Below are positions 1 to 5,828 of a stretch of DNA of 5,828 bases, piece after piece. The notes under the pieces were generated by a model. That model searched no databases, had not been told where the DNA came from, and saw nothing but the letters and a program-made list of their open reading frames with translations. A program made the position numbers and the translations under genes. The DNA comes from Roseburia sp. (lineage in GTDB: Bacteria; Bacillota; Clostridia; Lachnospirales; Lachnospiraceae). Position 1 is the first letter of the stretch, and the number at the start of each line of letters is the position of its first letter. The stretch spans positions 1 through 5,828 of the forward strand of contig JAGASC010000298.1 of assembly GCA_017621905.1 (NCBI GenBank). The letters are read 5' to 3'.

Positions 1-93
1 CACCAGAGCAGAAAACAGAACCACCGATACTACTTTTAAAAAATGCATATTCTTTTCTTTTGACTGTTTGACACTCAACCCTTGGCAACGCAT
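1..93 (-). CDS. N-terminal fragment of a secreted or membrane-anchored protein (cut by left edge)
   Basis: An open frame of 31 codons starts with ATG at 93 and runs off the left edge. The visible product begins MRCQGLSVKQSKEKN, with four lysines and one arginine in the first 20 residues. A hydrophobic stretch follows at about residues 17-31 (HFLKVVSVVLFSALV). This basic-then-hydrophobic pattern fits a signal peptide or a first transmembrane helix. The ATG at 93 is preferred because GAGGGGAG lies six bases upstream. An in-frame ATG at 48 (residue 16) has only a weak purine-rich AAAGAAAAG ahead of it, but would give a more compact signal sequence. The gene lies 130 bases downstream of the GH92 gene on the same strand with no clear terminator between, so co-transcription is plausible. 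A solute-binding protein, an ABC permease or a sensor kinase would all suit the context. No family can be assigned from 31 residues. Confidence 0.6.
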   Translation of the reverse strand, partial: MRCQGLSVKQSKEKNMHFLKVVSVVLFSALV

Positions 94-99
94 TTCATT

Positions 100-107
100 C
101 TCCCCTC
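100..107 (-). promoter_or_regulatory. Ribosome binding site for the left-edge gene
   Basis: The minus strand reads GAGGGGAG here, six bases before the ATG at 93. It decides the start of the truncated gene, because the alternative ATG at 98 lies one base from this site and opens a frame that stops after seven codons. Confidence 0.6.
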
Positions 108-223
108 AATTAAAGTTGTAATATGCCACTATGTTTCATACTACATCCTTTTCTCATATAATTCCAGTATCTTCTCTGTGATTCTTTTCTTGTATCGGTT
201 CAAGCAATTCTGAACTGTTCCTC

Positions 224-2227
224 TTATAATACCATTTCCTTCAATTTTTCTTTAAAAGATCCGATATCTTCTCCCATAATGGTACCTGCTACTCTAGCCG
301 GTATCTTTACCCATGTATTATCTGCAGGACACATCGGGTAAAGACCAAGACAACTTAAAATATACCACGCTGCAGTTGTGCCATTGTCCTCATCACCCGG
401 AAATCCGTCCGGCTTGTCGCTGAATGTTTCCCTGCAGATTCGATCCACCCAATATATTGTCTTCTCTGTTTTTCCAAAGCAGGCATAGATATACGGCAAA
501 TGAAAGCTTGGCTGATTGCTGATTGCGCACTGTCCAAAATCATCTTCGGCCATTTCAGTCATCTCGTGTATTTCTACTCCATATCCACCCACTCTATAAT
601 ACGGCGGTGTTGCAAACAGTTCATCTAATTTTTCCAGCAGATTTTCGTTTCCTCCCATCAGCTTTGCCAAACCAGACAAATCATGCGGAACTGCAAACAG
701 TGTCTGCCATGCACTGCCCTCTGTATAATCGCCGCCCCATGCAAATGGATCGAATGGCTCCCTAAATGCCCCCTGCCGGTCTTTTGCTCGCATAAATCCG
801 GTCTCTCTGTCAAAACAGGTTTGATAATTCAAGGCTCTCTTTAAATATTCTTCCTTTTCTTCCTTTCTTAACGCTTCTGCCACTTTTGCAATACAATAAT
901 CACCATATGCAAAATCCAGTGTCAGGTTCACACTCTCTACATGCGCTTCATAAGGTACATACTGCAACTTTAAATAATCTGCAATCCCACATCTGCCAAA
1001 CCGATCCTCCGATGCTGTGTGGTTCGCATGATGCTTCATCGCCTCAAACACTTCTTCTAATGTTTCACGCTCCAACAAACCCGCTGTTGCAGCCTGCGCC
1101 ATCACAGAATCAATCAATGTGCTAGGCATACACCCCACCTCACCGGGTGCTGTCCACCTCGGCAGCCAACCACCTTCCCGATAATCATTTAAAGCACTTT
1201 CTATCTCTTCTTTGTACAAATCCGGTCGGATTAAAAGATGTAACGGCAATATTGTTCTGTATGTATCCCAGAAGCCTTGATCCACGTACCGGACACCATC
1301 ATGTACTTTTCCGGTATAAGGGCTGTAATGAATCGCTTTCCCTTCTGCATCCAATTCAAACGCAGCATGTGGGAACAGCCCAGTTCTGTACATGCAGGAA
1401 TAAAAGGTGCGACTCACATCCTCTTCTGCATGAATGGATATCAATGACAGATAATCTTCCCATTCCTGTGTACTTTCCTCTCTGACTTCCTCAAAGCTTC
1501 TTTCTCCGATCTCTTTACAATTAAGACGAGCCTGTTCATAACTGATATAAGAAATCCCCAAAACAAATTCTGCCTGTGTCATGTTCTCTTTTACTTTAAG
1601 ATGCACTCCGGCACCCTTCAGATCATTTTCCACAATTTCGGACTCATTCCAATCCAGCCAAGCTCCACGCGGTTTTACGACAAAAAACATTTTAAAATTT
1701 TCTGCCTTTCCCAGACAATAGCCATCTGTATATCCACGCACTTCTGCCTCTCTTTCATCCACCTCAAAATGTGCGTTTCCCATCATATTAAAAATCGAAA
1801 TGCAGGACTTCATTTTATGTTGAAAAACTACCTTGATATCACCGCATCGCTTCGTGTTTGCCACCTCCATTACACTTCCCGAGCGAAGAAATCCCATCCT
1901 CAGATAATCCGGTCGCAAAACTGTGTCTTTTTCACGAATGCCCGTCCATGTCTCAAAAAATCTATCCTTAATAACATCAGCCTGAGGTGTGATCATCAAT
2001 GTTCCGTAATCACCGATCCAAGGACTTGGCTGATGTGTCAGTCGAATACCTTCTATTGTTTTTGCATACGGGCTATACCACCATCTGTCACTTCCCTTCG
2101 TCTGAGGTGCAAAAGCAATCATTCCAAACGGTCGCTGAATCAACGGAAGTGTGTTGCCACAGGAAAAACGCTCTGTTGAGTCCGTTCCCTGCTTTATGTT
2201 TACATAATTTAAATAGCACTGTTTCAT
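224..2227 (-). CDS. GH92 family alpha-mannosidase, intracellular, short C-terminus
   Basis: This is a predicted exo-acting alpha-mannosidase of glycoside hydrolase family 92, a calcium-dependent inverting family that trims terminal mannose. The N-terminal beta-sandwich shows GNTLPLIQRPFG (residues 24-35) and LTHQPSPWIGDYG (63-75), close to the family's N-terminal signatures. The (alpha/alpha)6 domain shows DQGFWDTYRT (316-325), GGWLPRW (352-358), WGGDYTEGSAWQ (497-508) with E503 as likely general acid, SNQPSFHLPY (570-579), and GDEDNGTTAAWY (611-622), whose acidic residues match the likely catalytic-base and calcium loop. There is no signal peptide, so it should act in the cytoplasm. At 667 residues it is shorter than secreted Bacteroides members (roughly 700-780). 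It ends about 37 residues after GLYPMCP, as I recall for short Bacillota forms. An RBS lies five bases before the ATG. Family assignment is firm; linkage specificity is not. Confidence 0.95.
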   Translation of the reverse strand: MKQCYLNYVNIKQGTDSTERFSCGNTLPLIQRPFGMIAFAPQTKGSDRWWYSPYAKTIEGIRLTHQPSPWIGDYGTLMITPQADVIKDRFFETWTGIREKDTVLRPDYLRMGFLRSGSVMEVANTKRCGDIKVVFQHKMKSCISIFNMMGNAHFEVDEREAEVRGYTDGYCLGKAENFKMFFVVKPRGAWLDWNESEIVENDLKGAGVHLKVKENMTQAEFVLGISYISYEQARLNCKEIGERSFEEVREESTQEWEDYLSLISIHAEEDVSRTFYSCMYRTGLFPHAAFELDAEGKAIHYSPYTGKVHDGVRYVDQGFWDTYRTILPLHLLIRPDLYKEEIESALNDYREGGWLPRWTAPGEVGCMPSTLIDSVMAQAATAGLLERETLEEVFEAMKHHANHTASEDRFGRCGIADYLKLQYVPYEAHVESVNLTLDFAYGDYCIAKVAEALRKEEKEEYLKRALNYQTCFDRETGFMRAKDRQGAFREPFDPFAWGGDYTEGSAWQTLFAVPHDLSGLAKLMGGNENLLEKLDELFATPPYYRVGGYGVEIHEMTEMAEDDFGQCAISNQPSFHLPYIYACFGKTEKTIYWVDRICRETFSDKPDGFPGDEDNGTTAAWYILSCLGLYPMCPADNTWVKIPARVAGTIMGEDIGSFKEKLKEMVL

Positions 2228-2232
2228 ACATA

Positions 2233-2239
2233 CTCCTTT
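2233..2239 (-). promoter_or_regulatory. Ribosome binding site for the GH92 gene
   Basis: The minus strand reads AAAGGAG, five bases before the ATG at 2227. A nearer ATG at 2231 overlaps this spacer, but it is in another frame and only one base from the site, so 2227 is the better start. Confidence 0.75.
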
Positions 2240-2295
2240 GTTATTATGTTTTATTGATGCTCATACGAGCGGAATCCGCAAATAGGACTTCGCGC

Positions 2296-2312
2296 AAATA
2301 ATCGTATTATTT
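2296..2312 (-). repeat. Small AT-only inverted repeat after the GH38 stop codon
   Basis: AAATAAT and ATTATTT (2296-2302 and 2306-2312) form a perfect 7-base dyad around a 3-base centre. It begins one base after the TGA stop of the GH38 gene. The stem has no G-C pairs and no U-tract follows in the direction of transcription, so it is not a normal intrinsic terminator. It may be a weak mRNA hairpin, a binding site or chance. The rest of the 86-base gap also holds small GC dyads (GCGGATTCCGC and GCTCGTATGAGC on the minus strand), but no promoter that I can recognise. Confidence 0.3.
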
Positions 2313-2313
2313 C

Positions 2314-5295
2314 TCATCTTACAAACTTCAAAGTAATAATCTCAAAATTCTTAACCGGGACAGTGACGCATCCATCCTTGCTCTCCAGTTTCTCCAGATT
2401 ATTCTCCAGCATGTCACACAGATAAACCTCTTTATAATCAAAAGCAGTCTGCAGCGCAACAAGTGTTTTCTGATTGTAGGAATCATAGAAACGTACAATA
2501 ATGTCGTCACTTTCTTCCGCTTTCTTTATGGTCTCAACCACGATATTTTCCTGAAGGCAGCTCACTAAAGAAAAGTGATCGGAAAGTGTTCCATTTGTCT
2601 TCGGGGCAAATGACGCATCCAACGGGCAGTTCAGCAGATAACCTTCCTCCACAGTCTTTCCTTCCCTGAAATCTCCTTTGTGCGGATACAGCGAATATGT
2701 AAAATGGTTGATGCCTCTGTCCGCGTCCGGATTCGGATAGGTAGCAGCTTTCAGCAGGGAAATCTTCATAACATTATCTTCAATGCTGTAGCCGTACTTG
2801 CAGTCATTTAAAATACTTACACCGTAATTGCCCTCGGAAAGATCCGCCCATTTATGCGCACATACTTCGAATTTGGCTGCATCCCAGCTGGTATTTTGAT
2901 GTGTCGGACGCTCCAGATTACCAAACTGAATATCATAGGTTGCTCTGGTGTTATGAATATCTACCGGAAATGCGGCTTTCAGAAGTACATGATCCTCATG
3001 CCAGTCTACTTCTGTCACAAAATCCACCCGCTTGGAATCTCTGGTCAGAACAATGTCCTGGATGATGGTGGAATCCTGATATTTTCTGCGGATGCGAATA
3101 CCGTTTTCCAAAAGTTTCACTTCATCCACATCATCCGCAAGCCACATTTTCTGTTTGTAGTAATCCGTAATTTCCCAGGCATCATATTCCCTTGGATAAT
3201 CCTCGAATACTTCCAGCCGTCCTGCTTCTTCGCCTTCCGGTATCAGCTCGCGCTGCTGCTGTTTATCAAAAACGGATACGATATGGTACTTGTCATTGAA
3301 AACAACCTTGATTACATCGTTTTCAACGGATTTCTCTGTTACCGTAATACCATTGTCTGCCTGGATGGCGGGGACTACTTTCCAGCCATGGGCAGGAATA
3401 TTTTCTGCAAAATATGTTTTTCCTTCCAGCGTGATGTAGCGGCTGACTGCAAAGGAGGTGGGGTTGTATACAAAAATGCCGCCCTGCGTGTTCAGGTTTT
3501 CTTTCAAGCTGCGCAGCTTATCGTCCACAATGGCCTGGCCGTCACCTAAAATGTTGGCATATTCCTGATCTGTCACTTCGTATACTTCCTTGATGGAAGA
3601 ACCCGGGATAATGTCGTGGAACTGGTTCAGCAGGATATTGACGGTATTTTTATGAATGATATCTGTTGGGTATAATCCGTTGTTCAATACCAGATCTGCT
3701 GCAGCCAGTGTTTCGGCCTTCAAGTACAGGAGCTCACTCTTTCGGTTATTTCGCTTATTCTTGGCAATGGAAGTATAAGTGCCCCTGTGCATTTCCAGAT
3801 ACATTTCGCCTTTCCATCTGGGCTCTTTCTTAAGCGCTTTGGCGTTCTTTGTAAAATCTTTTTCAATCCTGTCAAAAAAAGTACCGGCTTTTTCGATACG
3901 GGCCATTGGTATACCGGGAAGACCATATTTTAAGCGTTTGTAGTGCTCCAACATTTCATGTGTGGTTCCGCCGCCGCCGTCACCAAAACCAAAGGTAACC
4001 AGCGTGTTGTTGGTATAGGATTTATTTTTATAGTTATCCCAGGTTTTCTTTAAGGTCCCTGCATTCATCCTGCATACATAGCTCTGTATGATGGAAGTAA
4101 ATACGCGGCTGCCGTCAATACCTTCCCAAATAAATGTGTCATTGGGCAGCTTATTGGATTCACTCCAGCTCATCTTGGCGGTGAAAAATTTGTCTACCCC
4201 ACATTTTTTCAAAATCTGAGGAAGGGCGCCGCTATAACCGAAGACATCCGGGAGCCAGAGAATTTTGCTCTCTACGTCAAATTCGTCCTTCATGAACTTT
4301 TTGCCGTAAAGGATTTGGCGAATCAGGCTTTCTCCACTGATTAAGTTCGTGTCCGCTTCCAGCCACATAGCGCCTTCCGGCTCCCAGTGGCCGTCTTTTA
4401 TGGCTTCTTTTATTTTTTCATATAATTCCGGGTCACACTCTTTTACATGCTGATATAACTGGGGCTGGCTGGACATGAAAATATAGTCCTTATAGCGTTT
4501 TATTAAATTGATGACCGTAGAGAAGCTTCTCTGGGCTTTTTCTCTTGTCTGGGCTACGGTCCAGAGCCATGCCACATCAATATGGGTGTGACCGATGCAG
4601 GAAACAATGCTTTCGCTGTCGCCACAAATCTTTTCGTAAAATTCTGTTTTCAGGTAAGCAAGCGTTTGCTCCACACTGTTGTAGAAATCTTCGGAATACA
4701 CATGCCTAAGGTCCAGATAAAGCAGCGCCTTGTCGATGCAATCGCGAATTTTGATGTAGTCGTAGGATTCCGGGGCCAGTTCCTGCATTGCTTCATAGGG
4801 GACCTCTATGTCGTAGTAGAGTGCTTCTACGCGCAGGTCAACTTCAGCCAATGACATCTCTACCTCAAAATGTCCGCCCAGCATACCGGTGTAAAGATAC
4901 ATGTAAATGTCATAATTCTGTCCATATTCCAGCGGAAGCCAGGTGTGATTTGCGTCCAGCGCCTGGGTCGTGACACCGTTTACGAATACCGTAAACTGAG
5001 GGTTCAAGGAATCCCACTGACCTTCTCTGCCGGTCTTCACACAGAGACGGAGTTCCTTGTGTTCCTGGGGCGCAGTTGCTTTTACCTGTAGATGCAACCA
5101 GTAATGGGTATCAACTCCATCAAAAAGAATATTGGGTTCATAAGGTTTCCAGTTCGCACTTAATGCAGGTGGAACATTGGTCGTTTTGTACTGCGGGCAT
5201 TCTATGTAGGTATATTCTACGTTTTCCTGCTGCAGGACATAAAGTTCTTTCAGCTTTTCTGTCATGACACGTATTTTTTCTTTGATAAAATCCAT
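2314..5295 (-). CDS. GH38 family alpha-mannosidase, cytoplasmic
   Basis: This is a predicted zinc-dependent retaining alpha-mannosidase of glycoside hydrolase family 38. An N-terminal beta-sandwich (about residues 45-155) precedes the catalytic barrel, which starts near 229. Visible active-site motifs are GHTHIDVAWLW (235-245), where H238 and D240 fit zinc ligands; WLPDVFGYS (347-355), where D350 fits the nucleophile; GFGDGGGG (436-443), where D439 is a candidate acid/base; and LNQFHDIIPGSS (556-567), where H560 fits the last zinc ligand. The three-helix middle domain covers about 500-590, and C-terminal beta domains run to residue 993. The length suits Ams1-like bacterial members. The N-terminus is charged and helical with no signal peptide, so it should be cytoplasmic. 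The ATG at 5295 has an excellent AGGAGGT site. The gene lies 86 bases upstream of the GH92 gene, probably in the same transcript. Pneumococcal GH38 is alpha-1,3-active, but specificity here is unproven. Confidence 0.97.
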   Translation of the reverse strand: MDFIKEKIRVMTEKLKELYVLQQENVEYTYIECPQYKTTNVPPALSANWKPYEPNILFDGVDTHYWLHLQVKATAPQEHKELRLCVKTGREGQWDSLNPQFTVFVNGVTTQALDANHTWLPLEYGQNYDIYMYLYTGMLGGHFEVEMSLAEVDLRVEALYYDIEVPYEAMQELAPESYDYIKIRDCIDKALLYLDLRHVYSEDFYNSVEQTLAYLKTEFYEKICGDSESIVSCIGHTHIDVAWLWTVAQTREKAQRSFSTVINLIKRYKDYIFMSSQPQLYQHVKECDPELYEKIKEAIKDGHWEPEGAMWLEADTNLISGESLIRQILYGKKFMKDEFDVESKILWLPDVFGYSGALPQILKKCGVDKFFTAKMSWSESNKLPNDTFIWEGIDGSRVFTSIIQSYVCRMNAGTLKKTWDNYKNKSYTNNTLVTFGFGDGGGGTTHEMLEHYKRLKYGLPGIPMARIEKAGTFFDRIEKDFTKNAKALKKEPRWKGEMYLEMHRGTYTSIAKNKRNNRKSELLYLKAETLAAADLVLNNGLYPTDIIHKNTVNILLNQFHDIIPGSSIKEVYEVTDQEYANILGDGQAIVDDKLRSLKENLNTQGGIFVYNPTSFAVSRYITLEGKTYFAENIPAHGWKVVPAIQADNGITVTEKSVENDVIKVVFNDKYHIVSVFDKQQQRELIPEGEEAGRLEVFEDYPREYDAWEITDYYKQKMWLADDVDEVKLLENGIRIRRKYQDSTIIQDIVLTRDSKRVDFVTEVDWHEDHVLLKAAFPVDIHNTRATYDIQFGNLERPTHQNTSWDAAKFEVCAHKWADLSEGNYGVSILNDCKYGYSIEDNVMKISLLKAATYPNPDADRGINHFTYSLYPHKGDFREGKTVEEGYLLNCPLDASFAPKTNGTLSDHFSLVSCLQENIVVETIKKAEESDDIIVRFYDSYNQKTLVALQTAFDYKEVYLCDMLENNLEKLESKDGCVTVPVKNFEIITLKFVR

Positions 5296-5301
5296 CTTGA
5301 T

Positions 5302-5308
5302 ACCTCCT
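5302..5308 (-). promoter_or_regulatory. Ribosome binding site for the GH38 gene
   Basis: The minus strand reads AGGAGGT, six bases before the ATG at 5295. This near-perfect Shine-Dalgarno sequence fixes the start codon and suggests strong translation. Confidence 0.85.
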
Positions 5309-5348
5309 GTATCTTGAATAATAATTTTCTCACAACCACCGCTTCCTT

Positions 5349-5409
5349 TTGAATTTCAGCCGGCGTTGCATATTATTTGGGGGGAAAATTTGCTCTTTTC
5401 TTGAATTTC
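5349..5409. repeat. Pair of 9-base direct repeats in the gap upstream of the GH38 gene
   Basis: TTGAATTTC occurs at 5349-5357 and again at 5401-5409, with starts 52 bases apart, close to five helical turns. The second copy also forms an imperfect dyad, TTGA-ATTTC-TCAA (5401-5413). The 137-base gap is AT-rich, so chance is possible. It also contains a run of six G (5379-5384) and a GCCGGC palindrome (5359-5364). I see no clear -35/-10 pair and no terminator in the gap. A regulator-binding role is speculation. Confidence 0.2.
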
Positions 5410-5432
5410 TCAATTAAGGCTCTCCTGAATAA

Positions 5433-5828
5433 TTACCATAAATTTAATATTTTTCTCATTACCGGTTCAATAGTGTCTGCCATACGCAAAAACCCAATAT
5501 CATTTGGATGTACCGTATCGATAGAACACAATTCACGGTCTTTTTCTCCATAAAAAGTCTCTCCATCGATAAAATATACATTCGTGTCTCCGGATGCCAC
5601 CGCATTTTCATAAGTTTTTCGAACAATTTCACGCCGGAGCTTATCATCCTCCGTGTACACAGCAGCTGGTCTTGTCATCATAATAACCGGAAGCTCTGGA
5701 TGCTTTTCCCTGATTCGTTTAAAAAATGGTTCATGCGTTTCCAGCAAATGTTCCTTTGTAGGCGCATTATGATCATAATCAAGCACAAATATACTCATAT
5801 CAAGGCTACTGATATAATCTGCCACTTC
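5433..5828 (-). CDS. C-terminal part of an SGNH/GDSL-type hydrolase (cut by right edge)
   Basis: The frame is open to the right edge: the last window codons read GAA GTG GCA, so the GTG at 5825 is probably an internal valine and the true start lies outside. About 131 residues are visible. Counting that valine as 1, SIDTVHPND (101-109) carries the D-x-x-H pair (D103, H106) that completes a Ser-Asp-His triad in SGNH hydrolases. FVLDYDHN (13-20), with N20, resembles the block holding the oxyanion-hole asparagine. FFKRIREKHPELPVIMMTRP follows, as expected in this alpha/beta fold. The catalytic serine would be in the missing part. The fragment best resembles the GDSL-like acylhydrolase group (Pfam Lipase_GDSL_3), where I recall full-length proteins of roughly 350-400 residues. 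A carbohydrate esterase removing acyl groups from imported mannosides suits the context but is an inference. The TAA stop lies 137 bases upstream of the GH38 start. Confidence 0.8.
   Translation of the reverse strand, partial: EVADYISSLDMSIFVLDYDHNAPTKEHLLETHEPFFKRIREKHPELPVIMMTRPAAVYTEDDKLRREIVRKTYENAVASGDTNVYFIDGETFYGEKDRELCSIDTVHPNDIGFLRMADTIEPVMRKILNLW

Noticed and set aside
141..203. Short minus-strand frame (20 codons from a TTG) with a Lys/Glu-rich product after the GH92 stop
   Set aside because: The start would be a TTG whose nearest purine-rich RBS-like sequence is about 14 bases away. A-rich DNA readily gives such charged translations. It could be a chance frame, and I see no evidence of a frameshifted GH92 tail, since GH92 ends where short members are expected to end.
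198..215. GTTCA/TGAAC inverted repeat just after the GH92 gene, considered as a terminator
   Set aside because: The stem has only five pairs with an eight-base loop, and no U-tract follows on the minus strand, so it does not meet intrinsic terminator criteria.
1601..2179. Open frame of 192 codons on the + strand opposite the GH92 gene
   Set aside because: It lies wholly antisense to a clearly coding gene. The product is rich in Cys, His and Ser, has no recognisable domain, and no convincing RBS was seen.
3308..3326. Sequence resembling a CcpA cre site (minus strand TGAAAACGATGTAA)
   Set aside because: It has one mismatch to the TGWNANCGNTNWCA consensus but sits deep inside the GH38 coding region, far from any start, and is expected by chance at this length.
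2854..3549. Open frame of 231 codons on the + strand opposite the GH38 gene
   Set aside because: It is an antisense shadow of the GH38 C-terminal beta domain. The translation is rich in Phe, Ile and Cys with no family signature, and the GH38 frame is intact throughout.
5296..5432. Promoter search upstream of the GH38 gene
   Set aside because: TTGAGA and TAATAT-like hexamers occur on the minus strand but not at 16-18 base spacing from each other, so no sigma-A promoter can be called.

Overview
The window looks like part of an alpha-mannoside (N-glycan or yeast-mannan) utilisation locus from a low-to-mid-GC Bacillota, most likely a clostridial/Lachnospiraceae-type bacterium. That assignment is an inference. 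It rests on strong AGGAGG-type ribosome binding sites, moderate GC, and intracellular glycosidases without signal peptides. Every supported gene reads on the minus strand, so transcription runs from the right edge to the left edge.

Layout in order of transcription: (1) 5828-5433, the C-terminal part of an SGNH/GDSL-type hydrolase that enters from beyond the right edge. (2) A 137-base gap with a strong RBS and a short direct repeat. (3) 5295-2314, a complete 993-residue GH38 alpha-mannosidase. (4) An 86-base gap with a small AT-only dyad just after the stop codon. (5) 2227-224, a complete 667-residue GH92 alpha-mannosidase. (6) A 130-base gap with no recognisable terminator. (7) 93-1, the first 31 codons of a gene whose product starts with a basic stretch and then a hydrophobic segment, either a signal peptide or a membrane anchor.

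The two mannosidases should work together in the cytoplasm. GH38 is a zinc-dependent retaining family and GH92 a calcium-dependent inverting family, and together they usually cover different alpha-mannosyl linkages. Neither has an export signal, so the substrate would be manno-oligosaccharides already imported by a transporter. The truncated gene at the left edge could encode a component of that import system, but the visible part cannot prove it. The SGNH hydrolase could remove acyl groups that block the mannosidases. The pairing resembles the pneumococcal N-glycan locus (GH38, GH125, GH92), but no GH125 gene is present here.

I found no RNA gene, mobile element, CRISPR array or convincing intrinsic terminator or promoter. 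Most of the window is ordinary catabolic sequence. The points most worth checking are the GH92 substrate-subsite substitution, the esterase partner and the unidentified membrane/secreted gene.
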